NCBI GenBank assembly: GCA_910576385.1
Contig: CAJTIR010000021.1
Span: forward strand, 1 to 64,000
DNA length: 64,000 nucleotides
From: Lachnospiraceae bacterium
GTDB lineage: Bacteria; Bacillota; Clostridia; Lachnospirales; Lachnospiraceae
Direction of reading: 5' to 3'
Part shown: piece by piece, positions 53,794 to 63,401 of the stretch
Layout: every line of letters begins with the position of its first letter
Position numbering within the stretch: the stretch's first letter is position 1
The notes under the pieces: generated by a model
The model's input: only the letters and a program-made list of their open reading frames with translations
Told to the model about the DNA's origin: nothing
The model's database searches: none
Position numbers and translations under genes: made by a program

Positions 53794-55815
53794 TCAGTAT
53801 AAAAATAAATTTTCATTTATCAATGCCTCTTTGATCACTGCGTATTCTGCTGATGTGAGCCTAAAAATATTTGCCATTTCCAGATCCAATTGTTCAAAAT
53901 TTCGCACTGCATCCGCTTCACAAGCTGGTACTAACAGCGTATTCACCAATTGTATAATATTTTTTTGTTGTTCTTTCTCAGCTACAGGAATCGGAATTTG
54001 TTCAATATGAGATCGTAAAATCTTGATAGAATTAAATTTCTTCTTAAAATAAAATTGTGCCATCCTAGAATTGAGTACCGCCAGAATATATTTTATATCC
54101 ATATCATCCAGTTCTGGAATCAGCAGATTACAACTGTTTAATGACAATGTTTGCTGATCGTCATATGCAAATACTAATTGACTGCAGATAAATCGATATA
54201 ACAGCTTTGCAGAAGCTCTGTAATACCCTGCCGGCGCCGCCTGCTGGAAAACCTCTGGCTTATATACCATATATCTGCCAGACTCCAAAAAATGAAATTT
54301 ACGCAAATCTTGACCTCGCAAAATCATCTCATTTTCTTTGGTCTTCTGGCCAGTAATATATGCTTTATTATTTCCAGTCACAATTCCCAGCGCGAACTTT
54401 GCCTTATTTTTCAACGTCATCTTTCCTGGCACATTTTCAAGCTTCTGCCATACCTTGTATTCCTCATCTGTCAATGCAAAGTTAAAACTTCCTTTGTCAA
54501 TTTTTCGTTCTTCTCTAACTGTATAAATACGTCTGCCATCATTGACAGTCATGCCAATACAGGAAAGAGGCATATGATTACGCAACATCTGTAATATAAT
54601 ACAAGGACACTGTACCTGATCAAACACATTTCCTAAATACTCAAGATATTGAATCGATTGATTCTCCATCAAGAGAGCACGAATGGGAAGATGTGATTTC
54701 ACATTCAGAACAGCTTCCGGCAATACAAAGGATAAAACTCCATTTAATTTCAAATTAGAAAGCGCCTGCTCCAAAAACAAATCATATGACTCAATCGTTC
54801 CGGCTGATGCACAGATATATTTCTTTTTAAGCTGTATACTCTGTTCTTCCGAAAATTCATATCCCCACGGAGGATTTCCAATAATGTAATCAAAATATTC
54901 TTTCTTTTCAAATGTCAAATAATCATTGACAGTAATATGTTGATACAAAATATTGCGATCTTTCATATGATACTTTAATGCAAGATTAATTCTTGTGAGA
55001 TGCACGCTAATCTGGTCTATATCATTGCCATAAAGATATTCCACGCCAACTGATCCCGGTATCTGTAACAAAAAATTCCCTGTTCCGCAACAAGGGTCTA
55101 ATATCTTCTTTTTTTCTATATCATTTCCATTTATTAATTTTTGAATTAATTTATTTACAATGGTAGTGGGGGTGAAATATGTTCCCACTGATTTTCGTTC
55201 TCCACTGTCTTTACAGGAAATATATATCAAGCCTAATAGATCCTCTGATTCTTGATACTGATATGCAATTGAAAAAAATTCTGGATGCTCTGCAAGATAA
55301 GAAAATATCTGTGTTTTCTCAATCAATAAATCATTTATTAAAAACTCATAACCATGCAGAGAACAACCTTTTTTCAAATACTCCGCCAGCACATTTGTTT
55401 CAGAAAAACCGTTAATATCTTCTCGCTGAATAAACATTTGCAGGGCACATTCTGCTAATATTAATCGAATTTCCATTTCATTTAATGGAAATCCTTGCAC
55501 AGATATTAACTCAATTAGATTTTTTACTTTCTTTCTATTACATGACCCTGGCAAGAGATAAGAATCGTATATTTTACTACCAGAAACATATTTTTTATTG
55601 CGTCTCTTTTTAAGTACAGTACTGTTTCCAGATTTTATATCCGCCTTTAACTGCTCTACATACCACCTTGCAAATAGTGGCCTTCCTCTGCTATCGTCTG
55701 TCTGCGCAGTAATCTTTCCTAGTTTCATCCAGTTTCTTCCAGTGGCAAATGAGACAGAAATTTCCTCGCAAAGTTGTTTTAAGGTGACATAATTTCTAAT
55801 TTTTATATCTGCCAT
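53794..55815 (-). CDS. Orphan N6-adenine DNA methyltransferase (Eco57I/TaqI-like) with N-terminal HTH
   Basis: A 673-aa gamma-class methyltransferase. Residues 1-60 (NYVTLKQLCEEISVSFATGR) form a MerR/excisionase-like helix-turn-helix. The catalytic core has motif I DPCCGTGNFLLQIPG and motif IV NPPWGYEF. The C-terminal 250 residues form a TaqI/Type I S-like target-recognition domain (LVFAYDDQQTLSLNSCNLLI, then a long helix). No nuclease domain or adjacent restriction gene is present. It could be a solitary methyltransferase or a modification enzyme of an incomplete Type IIG/BREX-like system. It overlaps nothing and follows a 146-aa unknown protein by 7 bases. Confidence 0.85.
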   Translation of the reverse strand: MADIKIRNYVTLKQLCEEISVSFATGRNWMKLGKITAQTDDSRGRPLFARWYVEQLKADIKSGNSTVLKKRRNKKYVSGSKIYDSYLLPGSCNRKKVKNLIELISVQGFPLNEMEIRLILAECALQMFIQREDINGFSETNVLAEYLKKGCSLHGYEFLINDLLIEKTQIFSYLAEHPEFFSIAYQYQESEDLLGLIYISCKDSGERKSVGTYFTPTTIVNKLIQKLINGNDIEKKKILDPCCGTGNFLLQIPGSVGVEYLYGNDIDQISVHLTRINLALKYHMKDRNILYQHITVNDYLTFEKKEYFDYIIGNPPWGYEFSEEQSIQLKKKYICASAGTIESYDLFLEQALSNLKLNGVLSFVLPEAVLNVKSHLPIRALLMENQSIQYLEYLGNVFDQVQCPCIILQMLRNHMPLSCIGMTVNDGRRIYTVREERKIDKGSFNFALTDEEYKVWQKLENVPGKMTLKNKAKFALGIVTGNNKAYITGQKTKENEMILRGQDLRKFHFLESGRYMVYKPEVFQQAAPAGYYRASAKLLYRFICSQLVFAYDDQQTLSLNSCNLLIPELDDMDIKYILAVLNSRMAQFYFKKKFNSIKILRSHIEQIPIPVAEKEQQKNIIQLVNTLLVPACEADAVRNFEQLDLEMANIFRLTSAEYAVIKEALINENLFLY

Positions 55816-55822
55816 ATATGTT

Positions 55823-56263
55823 TTATACCTTTTTATTAAATATAGATAAATCTTCGCTTTCTTCCATACTAAAGAATCTTTCCCGATCATTATGTGGGAA
55901 TAACAGTTCCATATAGAGATTTCCCAATAATTCCTTTACCGTATCTGTACTGACATCTGCAATTGGAAGTTCCTGTAACTCCATTTTCCCCAGATTAGAG
56001 AGTACCTCTTCAATCTTACGCTGATCCGGCACAGATTTTTCCATCAATGGTACTGGAGGCAGCGGTCTTAGACCAGTCTTACCCTGTGCCTCCTTAGGTT
56101 GTAAAAGCTCCTTCGCTTCCGGGATTTTATAGACAATATTCTTACAGGTTTTTTCAAAGCACTCTGGATCATACTTTGAGAGATATTTTAAATCCTCCAT
56201 CGTCAGAGTACGTTTGTTGTGAATTTTAATGTAGATATTTACTAGTCGTGTATCTTTACCCAT
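55823..56263 (-). CDS. Unknown partner protein of the orphan methyltransferase
   Basis: A 146-aa acidic protein of unknown family. The N-terminal 60 residues are basic and helical (VNIYIKIHNKRTLTMEDLKY), followed by a Pro-rich linker (GLRPLPPVPLMEKSVP) and a helical acidic C-terminus. It may bind DNA or protein. Start ATG 56263 has GGAGGGG upstream. It precedes the methyltransferase by 7 bases, so the two are very likely co-expressed, and it may be a cofactor or anti-restriction-type regulator of that enzyme. Confidence 0.65.
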   Translation of the reverse strand: MGKDTRLVNIYIKIHNKRTLTMEDLKYLSKYDPECFEKTCKNIVYKIPEAKELLQPKEAQGKTGLRPLPPVPLMEKSVPDQRKIEEVLSNLGKMELQELPIADVSTDTVKELLGNLYMELLFPHNDRERFFSMEESEDLSIFNKKV

Positions 56264-56411
56264 AACAGCCCCTCCTCTCAATCCCGCTTCTCTCCCTGCT
56301 TGAAAGCTTTTTACAATAATTGAAAACTGTGCTTAGCATTCTATTTTCTTGTTTTAATTATAACATGAGAAGTATGAAAAGCAACTCAAATGTCTCACAT
56401 GCCAGATTCTT

Positions 56412-56953
56412 TTATAAGTATTTCCTTGCATCCGCCTCAGAAAGCCCATAATTCTTAATAATTGCTGTCTTTATCTGTGCATCTCCTATCCCAAATTCCC
56501 GCAATGCCCCTACCATTCCACGAATTCCTTTTTCCATCCCCTTTTCCATTCCTTTTTCCATCCCCTTTTCCATTCCTTTTTCCATACTCTCTCTGCGGAT
56601 TCTTTCTTCTCTTAATTGCAGTTGTGGCTCCATCATTTCCAGCAATGATTCAAACATACCTTCATCCCCTTTCCATTCTTCCAATATCCATTTATTCGCT
56701 TCTAACCCCATTCCAGTTCTAAATGATCTTCCGGTGATTTATATTCTATGATATTGTGCCCTCTGAAAAAAGCTCCTATCTCATTGGCAATCTGAACATC
56801 TGATTCCTTCTTGATTACCAGCAGATCAATCTCCAGTGGTTTCCTGTTTAAATTATGTTCGCTCTCAAATTCCAAGTCATCCCTGTTTTCCATAAACTCT
56901 AAGTTCATGGCAGCTACAAATCCTGGATGCCACTGAATCTTACCTTTTTCCAT
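56412..56953 (-). pseudogene. Broken Rpn-like PD-(D/E)xK transposase-related gene
   Basis: The N-terminal piece (start 56953, CGGAG upstream) carries the family nuclease core: PLEIDLLVIKKESDVQIANE, IGAFFRGHNIIEYKSPEDHL. It stops at 56702. The C-terminal piece resumes in another frame with EEWKGDEGMFESLLEMMEPQ and the repeat-rich tail. The middle, about 170 residues of the usual protein, is missing, so an internal deletion shifted the frame. The family (Rpn/PD-(D/E)XK nuclease family transposase) is often present in many decayed copies in gut Firmicutes. Confidence 0.85.
56526..56585 (-). repeat. 12/24-bp tandem repeat encoding MEKG x5
   Basis: Five 12-base units encoding Met-Glu-Lys-Gly follow one another, alternating GGA and GGG glycine codons so that the DNA period is 24 bases. 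It lies in the Rpn-like remnant, where such Gly/Lys/Glu repeats are typical of the linker before the C-terminal helix. Confidence 0.85.
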
Positions 56954-57024
56954 ACATATTACTCCGATAATGATTATTTTCTTACTATAAAAATTATAGC
57001 ATATTTTCTTAATTTTACAACTAA

Positions 57025-57063
57025 TTTGAGTTTCCCCATTTTGCAATTCATAGTACCAAAAGG
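57025..57063. repeat. End fragment of the 33.5-kb MITE-like family
   Basis: TTTGAGTTTCCCCATTTT followed by a segment ending ATTCATAGTACCAAAAGG matches the left end of the element at 33455 with few differences. No complementary right end is found in the following 300 bases, so this is a partial copy. Confidence 0.7.
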
Positions 57064-57278
57064 GAGCTGCCGCACGAACAGAAATAATAAGCTTAGTTTT
57101 GTTCAAAAGGTCTGAATATCTATTTTTAATGGATTCTGAATAGCTACTGCCATTTTATATATTCAAATCCTTTTGACATCTATACTTCCTTTCATTCCCT
57201 TATTTGATCGAATCTATTTTCCATACGAAAATAATGGTGTAACAGATTATATAATAACTGCTACACCATTACACATTT

Positions 57279-57487
57279 TTATACTCTTTCTTGCCCACAG
57301 GAACATGTGCCTGTATAAAGTTGATTTCGTTTGCCACAAATCGGACACTTCCAAGTATTCTTATTGTCCTCATCTTTCTCATCCTTTTTTATGACATACC
57401 TAAGACTTTCGCCAAATTAAAACTTCCAATCACTCCTAAAATTTCAATAATGCAGCCTAAATACTTACATATTTTTTCTATATCCAT
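57279..57487 (-). pseudogene. Small membrane/zinc-ribbon protein with one-base frameshift
   Basis: From ATG 57487 the frame gives a short hydrophobic segment (LGCIIEILGVIGSFNLAKVLG) and stops at 57389. One added base just before that stop continues the frame with a charged linker and a zinc ribbon WKCPICGKRNQLYTGTCSCG (two Cys pairs) to a natural stop at 57279. The composite is a plausible 68-aa membrane-anchored zinc-ribbon protein that has lost its frame by a single-base deletion. A sequencing error cannot be excluded. Confidence 0.55.
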
Positions 57488-57557
57488 ACCTTTCAGTTTT
57501 TCATAAACCAATATTTTATCTTTGTGTGTTCTAGTACAACTTTTTTGCTCAAGAGAG

Positions 57558-58817
57558 TCATACCTTTTCGGGAAATTCCATTCGATATTGCTGCCAATAC
57601 TTCCTCTCGAAATACATCTCATCCTGCACAATTTGAAAGATCATTTTCTCAGTGGCAGAAGCTTTTTGGTATCCCGCTCCCTGATTTTCAAAAAATAAAT
57701 CCAACATAGAAAGTGCACAGACACGGTCTACCGGATAGCTGCATTTCAGATAGGTTGGGGTACTATAACACGTTGCAGAAGATTCAAATAAAAAATACAA
57801 GTTTTTTCCATCACTTACTAATTCCTCAGCCATAGGAGGAAATTTAGAGGAGTTATAACAATAATACAAGTTCTTTCCTGTATTCGGATCAGGCAGTATA
57901 TTATAAAAATAAATTTCTGAATTAAAAAATCTTCCGCGTGAGGTGACAACTGCCATATATGATTTGCCGCCAATCTCTGCAAACTCCACGCCATTGGCAT
58001 ATCCTGGAATCACAATCTCCTCTCGTTTCTGCAATTCATATTTCATTCCTTCTGGAGTATTCTTTTGGTTAATATTATAACCTCTGAGACTTCCCATATT
58101 ATTCATTCCATTTCGATAAGTCCCCACCCAGAGCATCCCATCATAATGCGCCAAAAAAGACGCCACCGCACCACAGGGAACATTTTCACAATAGGAGGAA
58201 AGCTGATAACTTGCCAATCCAGAATTTACAGCTTGCTTAATTACATCATACGAGATTCTGCTACATTGTCTGGTTGTACTTTTGGCAATCCAAATATTCT
58301 TGCCATCAAACGCTACACCACCCACATGATTGACATCTGGCAATACAATCGTAGTCAAAAGCTTACGCTCTGATGGCTTCTGATTGGAAAGCACATAGAG
58401 TACAGAATTATTTGGTTTATGCCAGTTCTTTCTATCCTTTTTACGGTTATTTTTAGCACTATCATATGCTGTAATCAACATATAATCGTCTGTAACACAG
58501 ATGCCCTGTGGAACCATCTGTTCACATCCAATTCCCAAAACATCTGTGATTTCAAGCCCTGGAACTGCCGTGGAAGCTTTTGGGTTATAGAGAGAAGAAA
58601 AATAGGAATAACGCTCTAAGGTATTGCGGAATCTTTTCTCATAACGGTATTTTGTACTGGTAAATACCTTCTGATTCGACTCCTGCTCTATATTGCAAAA
58701 AAATGAAATGGTTTCACAACATTTGATACCTATTGCCAAAAGAACCCAAACAGACACTACTATTCCAAAACAGATACTATATTTTAATATTACATTTTTA
58801 TTACACATTTTTCTCAT
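57558..58817 (-). CDS. Membrane-anchored/secreted beta-propeller-like protein
   Basis: A 419-aa protein. An N-terminal hydrophobic segment (ILKYSICFGIVVSVWVLLAI, residues about 8-30) acts as a signal anchor. The rest is extracytoplasmic and strand-rich, with repeated blade-like segments such as GLEITDVLGIGCEQMVPQGI, HVGGVAFDGKNIWIAKSTTR and YDGMLWVGTYRNG, suggesting a YncE/SMP-30-like beta-propeller. No catalytic motif is clear, and several Cys could form disulfides. ATG 58817 is preferred because AAAGGCGG lies 9 bases upstream. It stands alone between the pantothenate operon and the Rpn-like remnant. Confidence 0.65.
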   Translation of the reverse strand: MRKMCNKNVILKYSICFGIVVSVWVLLAIGIKCCETISFFCNIEQESNQKVFTSTKYRYEKRFRNTLERYSYFSSLYNPKASTAVPGLEITDVLGIGCEQMVPQGICVTDDYMLITAYDSAKNNRKKDRKNWHKPNNSVLYVLSNQKPSERKLLTTIVLPDVNHVGGVAFDGKNIWIAKSTTRQCSRISYDVIKQAVNSGLASYQLSSYCENVPCGAVASFLAHYDGMLWVGTYRNGMNNMGSLRGYNINQKNTPEGMKYELQKREEIVIPGYANGVEFAEIGGKSYMAVVTSRGRFFNSEIYFYNILPDPNTGKNLYYCYNSSKFPPMAEELVSDGKNLYFLFESSATCYSTPTYLKCSYPVDRVCALSMLDLFFENQGAGYQKASATEKMIFQIVQDEMYFERKYWQQYRMEFPEKV

Positions 58818-58979
58818 AAACATGCCGCCTTTGTAACATTTTAACAATATGATTATTGTTATTTATAGTATAACCAATCTTTTTATAGACAGCATTAACA
58901 AAAAATGTATAAATTGTGAATTTTATTTATCTATTTTTCCAAAATATTCCAGACAAAAAAATGTATTTTTCAGCACATT

Positions 58980-60194
58980 TTAATTGTCGATATTTCCCAT
59001 TTCTTCGATGATAGCATCTAAAATTTGATCTGCCGCTTCCTCTTTACTCATTTTCTTTAAATGTTTGATTTGAGAACGAGTAATCAAAGTAATCACATTG
59101 GTATCTGTTCCAAATCCAGCACCTTCCACTTTAAGATTGTTGGCCGCCACCATATCCAGATGCTTTTTTTCAAGCTTTGCTCGGGAATTTTCTTCCAAAT
59201 CGCGTGTCTCCATAGAAAATCCGCACAAAAATCCATGAATTTGCCCCTCTAATTTCCTCCTTCCAAGCTCACCTAAAATATCTCTGGTACGCTGAAGTAA
59301 GATACTGGCCTCTCCCTGCGTTTTCTTAATCTTGTCCTCTGCTGCTTCTCTGGGTCGATAATCTGCCACAGCTGCTGCCTTGATAATGAGATCTGCCGAA
59401 GATGCATGTTCCATTACGGCATGATACATGTCTTCTGCTGTCACCACATTGACCACTTCTGTAAACATTGGTGCTGACAGCGCTGTAACTCCCGTCACCA
59501 ATGTCACCTGTGCGCCTCGCAGCATAGCTTTTTTTGCCAGAGCATATCCCATTTTACCAGTGGAATGGTTCGTGATATAGCGCACGGGATCAATTGCTTC
59601 CTGCGTAGCTCCAGCCGTTACCAATACCTTTTTGCCCTGCAAGTCCTTTTCATGGGCAAGATGACGCACCACATATTCTGCTAAAACTTCTTCTGCAGGC
59701 AGTTTTCCTTCCCCGATATCTCCATTTGCCAACATTCCGGTATCGGGCAAAATAATCTCATAGCCATACCGCTCTAGTTTTTGCAAATTCTCTTGTACCA
59801 TTGGATTGCGATACATATTGTGATTCATGGCAGGTGCGATCAATGTCTGACAGGTACATGCCATCACCGTTGTAGTCAACATGTCATCTGCAATGCCATT
59901 GGCAATTTTACCGATCACATTTGCCGTTGCAGGTGCAATCAACACCAGATCCGCCTGTTTTGCCAAGGCCACATGCTCCACAGAAAATTCAAAATTTCGA
60001 TCAAATGTATCAATCAGGCATTTATTTCCCGTCAGGGTTTCAAAGGTGGTCGCTGTAATAAAATTGGTGGCATTTTCTGTCATCAACACATGTACATTGC
60101 AGTGCATTTTCTTCAGCATTCTTGCCACATTAGGCATTTTATATGCAGCAATTCCGCCTGTGACGCCCAAGAGTACCGTTTTTCCCTGTAACAT
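58980..60194 (-). CDS. coaBC: Phosphopantothenoylcysteine decarboxylase/phosphopantothenate-cysteine ligase
   Basis: A 404-aa bifunctional flavoprotein. The N-terminal CoaC half (HFCD family) opens LQGKTVLLGVTGGIAAYK and carries LIAPAMNHNMYRNP, the PxMNxxM substrate-binding motif. The C-terminal CoaB half (after about residue 190) carries KKVLVTAGATQEAIDPVRYI and the nucleotide site TNHSTGKMGYALA. It makes phosphopantetheine from phosphopantothenate in two steps. Start ATG 60194 lies 5 bases after the panD stop, so it is the last gene of the pantothenate operon. Confidence 0.96.
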   Translation of the reverse strand: MLQGKTVLLGVTGGIAAYKMPNVARMLKKMHCNVHVLMTENATNFITATTFETLTGNKCLIDTFDRNFEFSVEHVALAKQADLVLIAPATANVIGKIANGIADDMLTTTVMACTCQTLIAPAMNHNMYRNPMVQENLQKLERYGYEIILPDTGMLANGDIGEGKLPAEEVLAEYVVRHLAHEKDLQGKKVLVTAGATQEAIDPVRYITNHSTGKMGYALAKKAMLRGAQVTLVTGVTALSAPMFTEVVNVVTAEDMYHAVMEHASSADLIIKAAAVADYRPREAAEDKIKKTQGEASILLQRTRDILGELGRRKLEGQIHGFLCGFSMETRDLEENSRAKLEKKHLDMVAANNLKVEGAGFGTDTNVITLITRSQIKHLKKMSKEEAADQILDAIIEEMGNIDN

Positions 60195-60198
60195 ATCT

Positions 60199-60591
60199 TT
60201 ATTCCCTTTCTGAAAGTTCCCCATGCTTCTCATAGGTAGTGATTCTGGAAATTTTATTTTCCTGGTCAACAAATACAACCTGGGGCTGGAAGTTTTTCGC
60301 TTCCTCTGGCGTCATCTGCGCATAAGCCATAATAATGATATGATCTCCAGCCAATACCTGCCTGGCTGCCGCTCCATTTAAACAGATCATACCGCTGCCT
60401 GGCTCTCCGGCAATTGTATAGGTCTCAAAACGATTGCCATTTTCAATATCCACAATCTGGACATTTTCATATTCTAAAATCCCTGCAGCCTGCATCAACT
60501 CTGGATCCACGGTGATACTTCCCACATAATTCAGCTCTGCCTGCTTGACAACTGCACGGTGAATTTTCCCCTTTAACATCTTTAAATACAT
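60199..60591 (-). CDS. panD: Aspartate 1-decarboxylase proenzyme
   Basis: A 130-aa PanD. The self-cleavage site Gly24-Ser25 is in NYVGSITVD, which creates the pyruvoyl group on Ser25. It makes beta-alanine from aspartate, which PanC joins to pantoate. Length is typical. GGAG lies 7 bases before the ATG. It sits between panC and coaBC, in the usual order. Confidence 0.97.
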   Translation of the reverse strand: MYLKMLKGKIHRAVVKQAELNYVGSITVDPELMQAAGILEYENVQIVDIENGNRFETYTIAGEPGSGMICLNGAAARQVLAGDHIIIMAYAQMTPEEAKNFQPQVVFVDQENKISRITTYEKHGELSERE

Positions 60592-60609
60592 TGAAATACT
60601 CCTTTCGGA

Positions 60610-61455
60610 CTATGGTTCATAAGTAAAGTTATCTATCAGTCTGGTATTCCCAATATAAACTGCCGTGGCGGTGAGCACAGGCTTCTCAATTATTGTCGCC
60701 TGCTCTAAGGAATCTGCATCTACAATCTCCACATAATCAACGCGCGCCAAGGCTTCTGTCTCCATATTTGCTTGAATCGCTGTTTTGATTTTAAGAGCAT
60801 CGCGCTCCCCTGCCCGCATCATCTCTTCCCCGATCTGCAAAGATTTGTGCAGAATCAGAGCAGCTTTTCGCTCCTCTGGGCTTAAATAAGTATTTCTGGA
60901 ACTCATCGCCAACCCGTCAGCCTCTCTTACAATCGGACATCCCACAATGGTGATATCAAAATTCAAATCACGCACCATCCGCCGAATCACTGCGAGCTGC
61001 TGTGCATCTTTCTGTCCAAAATAGGCTCTGTCTGGCATTACAATATGAAAAAGCTTGGAAACCACAGTACAAACACCGCGAAAATGCGTCGGCCTGGTCT
61101 TTCCACAAAGCCCCTTCGTCAACTGATCCATATCCACAAAAGTGCAATTGTCTGGAAAATACATTTCCTCTGGTTCTGGATGGAAAATCAAGGCTGCCCC
61201 TGCTTCCTCACAGAGCGCCGCATCCCGCTCAATATCTCTGGGGTAACTCGAGAGATCCTCATTGACCCCAAACTGTGTAGGATTGACAAAATCACTGACA
61301 ATCACTCGATCATTTTCACTGACTGCTTTTACAATCAAACTCTTATGCCCTTCATGAAGATAGCCCATCGTAGGCACTAACCCCACGCGCAATCCCTGTC
61401 TGCGAAATTCTTTCAAAATGGGACGAAGCTCTTCAATCGTCTTAATAATCTGCAT
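60610..61455 (-). CDS. panC: Pantothenate synthetase
   Basis: A 281-aa class-I nucleotidyltransferase-fold ligase. The ATP-binding HxGH-type motif is in VPTMGYLHEGHKSLI, and the second motif MSSRNTYLSPEER (KMSKS-equivalent) is intact. It condenses pantoate and beta-alanine with ATP to give pantothenate. It follows panB by 65 bases, and panD follows by 18 bases. Confidence 0.97.
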   Translation of the reverse strand: MQIIKTIEELRPILKEFRRQGLRVGLVPTMGYLHEGHKSLIVKAVSENDRVIVSDFVNPTQFGVNEDLSSYPRDIERDAALCEEAGAALIFHPEPEEMYFPDNCTFVDMDQLTKGLCGKTRPTHFRGVCTVVSKLFHIVMPDRAYFGQKDAQQLAVIRRMVRDLNFDITIVGCPIVREADGLAMSSRNTYLSPEERKAALILHKSLQIGEEMMRAGERDALKIKTAIQANMETEALARVDYVEIVDADSLEQATIIEKPVLTATAVYIGNTRLIDNFTYEP

Positions 61456-61520
61456 TTTATTTCCCTCTTTTCTATTACAAACACCACTGGCGTCTGAATG
61501 GTGCAGGAGACATCTCCCAT

Positions 61521-62351
61521 CTAATATAATTTTTCTATCACGTCATCGTCAATCTGGAAGGTATGCTCTGCTGCCGGAAATACACCAGCCTTCACTTCCT
61601 GGCTGTATGTCTGAAAAGCCTCTTTCATCACTGCTCCAACTTCTCCAAAACGTTTGACAAATTTGGGCTTAAAATCTCCAAACATTGCCAGCATATCCTG
61701 ATATACCAACACCTGGCCATCACAACCAGCTCCTGCCCCAATCCCAATGGTTGGAATATGGAGCTTTTTCGTCACCAATTCTGCAAGTTTTGCCGGCACA
61801 CATTCCAGTACGAGCGCCACTGCCCCTGCCTCCTCAACAGCTTTAGCATCCTCAACCAACTTCTTTGCCGCCTGTTCTGATTTACCCTGAACTTTAAATC
61901 CTCCCAGGCTATGAAATGACTGTGGCGTCAGCCCAAGATGTGCCACCACCGGAATCGAAGCATTTGTGATCGCGCGAATATGTTCCGCAAATGCACTGCC
62001 CCCCTCAAGCTTCACCGCCTCTGCCCGGCCTTCCTTTATAAGACGCCCTGCATTGCAGACTGCATCATAAACCGAAGTCTGGTAAGACAAAAAAGGCATA
62101 TCTGCCACTAAAAATGCATTTTTAATACCTCTTGACACCGCCGCTGTATGGTGAATCATATCCTCCATCGTCACAGACAGGGTGTCTTCATAGCCCAACA
62201 TCACCATTCCCAGGGAATCCCCCACTAACACCATGTCAATGCCTGCTTCGTCAATCAACTTTGCCATTGAATAGTCATAAGCTGTCAGCATTGCCAGTTT
62301 TTCTCCCTGTTCCTTCGCCTTTTGAATTGTCACCGCTGTATGTTTCATCAT
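61521..62351 (-). CDS. panB: 3-methyl-2-oxobutanoate hydroxymethyltransferase
   Basis: A 276-aa TIM-barrel enzyme. Motifs include [38 protein letters not shown] (metal-ligand Asp), [20 protein letters not shown] and [20 protein letters not shown]. It adds a hydroxymethyl group from methylene-THF to 3-methyl-2-oxobutanoate to give ketopantoate. It starts 1 base after the reductase-like gene's stop, giving strong coupling. Confidence 0.97.
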   Translation of the reverse strand: MMKHTAVTIQKAKEQGEKLAMLTAYDYSMAKLIDEAGIDMVLVGDSLGMVMLGYEDTLSVTMEDMIHHTAAVSRGIKNAFLVADMPFLSYQTSVYDAVCNAGRLIKEGRAEAVKLEGGSAFAEHIRAITNASIPVVAHLGLTPQSFHSLGGFKVQGKSEQAAKKLVEDAKAVEEAGAVALVLECVPAKLAELVTKKLHIPTIGIGAGAGCDGQVLVYQDMLAMFGDFKPKFVKRFGEVGAVMKEAFQTYSQEVKAGVFPAAEHTFQIDDDVIEKLY

Positions 62352-62352
62352 A

Positions 62353-63273
62353 TTACCTCCCTGGGCGCATGTTCTGCGCCAATATATGCTTCATTTCCTG
62401 GTAGCTGCGTTCTGGATGTTTCCGCTGAGCAACCTTTGACACTTGAAGACCCACGGCGCGGTATACTGCTTCCCATTCTGGTCTGTCCAATTTCTGCAAA
62501 TGTTTATTCACTGTTGTAATATCATTGCGCTCAATGGGGCCAGTAAGTGTCTGGGCGCAACCTGCATATACCTTTCCCTGTGAATAATTGTCGCATTTTT
62601 TCTCTTGCTCTTCATCCATCTGAGTAAATACTGCCTGCACATTTTTCTCCACCAGAGGTTTTAAAAGATGATAAGCTTGCTGCTCCTTAATTCCAGCTTC
62701 CTGCAATAACTCCACAGCAAGATAAATTAATCCTGTGACATGATTGCTGGCAATGCTTGTGGCAGCATGATATTTCTCTTTCTCCTTTGTGGAAATTTGG
62801 ATTACCTCATTGGGCAGCATACAAAACAGCTCTTGCAATCGTTCCAATGCTTTGCTGTTTCCCTCTACGGTAAATTTTGCCTCTGTTAAATTCTGATATG
62901 CAGTGAATTTGTTACTGAACGTGTAGATTGGATGGAGAGAACAGACCCAGGCGCCCGTTTCTTCCCAATTAGAAAAAACATCACTTGATAATGAGCCGCT
63001 AAAATGGCATATGACTTTTCCTTTCACATTTTTTGTGGTAATACAATCCCATACATCTTTAATTGCTCTGTCTGTCGTGGCAATAAAAAGGGTATCGCTT
63101 CCTTCAATCAGTGAATCTAATGTAGTAAAATACTTTGTGTGTGTAAATTGTGCTGATTCCAGCCCATTGCTTGCAGTTCTTGTATAGAATCCGCTTACAG
63201 TTCCGCCGTGATCTACAATATATTTTCCCATTGTAGTTCCCACCTTGCCGGCGCCTATTATTCCAATTCTCAT
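62353..63273 (-). CDS. panG: Rossmann-like/DUF2520 protein, probable ketopantoate reductase (PanG type)
   Basis: A 306-aa protein. An N-terminal NAD(P) Rossmann fold ([19 protein letters not shown]) is followed by an all-helical DUF2520 C-terminal domain (about 135-306). No classical PanE is in the operon, and this gene occupies the place where ketopantoate reductase is required (between PanB product and PanC substrate). PanG-type reductases of Francisella and Clostridia belong to this protein class; assignment here is by family memory and context, not by a diagnostic residue. Start ATG 63273 has GGAGG upstream. It is the first gene of the panG-B-C-D-coaBC operon. Confidence 0.7.
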   Translation of the reverse strand: MRIGIIGAGKVGTTMGKYIVDHGGTVSGFYTRTASNGLESAQFTHTKYFTTLDSLIEGSDTLFIATTDRAIKDVWDCITTKNVKGKVICHFSGSLSSDVFSNWEETGAWVCSLHPIYTFSNKFTAYQNLTEAKFTVEGNSKALERLQELFCMLPNEVIQISTKEKEKYHAATSIASNHVTGLIYLAVELLQEAGIKEQQAYHLLKPLVEKNVQAVFTQMDEEQEKKCDNYSQGKVYAGCAQTLTGPIERNDITTVNKHLQKLDRPEWEAVYRAVGLQVSKVAQRKHPERSYQEMKHILAQNMRPGR

Positions 63274-63361
63274 ATTTGCCTCCATTCGCAAAATGGAAAG
63301 GCATCGGTCGTTCGATCCTTATCAAATGATACAGTTTCTTTCCAGAATACCGTTCTTTCAT

Positions 63362-63390
63362 AATTTATCACATAGAGCGACAATTTACAA
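63362..63390 (-). promoter_or_regulatory. Candidate promoter of the pantothenate operon
   Basis: Minus-strand TTGTAA (63385-63390) and TAAATT (63362-63367) are 17 bases apart, about 90 bases upstream of the first gene. It is imperfect, but the best match in the gap. The remaining gap is filled by the repeat at 63402. Confidence 0.4.
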
Positions 63391-63401
63391 GTCTTGTTTG
63401 A

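Noticed and set aside
56526-56585. CRISPR-like array
   Set aside because: The 24-bp period is a direct tandem repeat of the MEKG coding units without spacers, inside a decayed gene.
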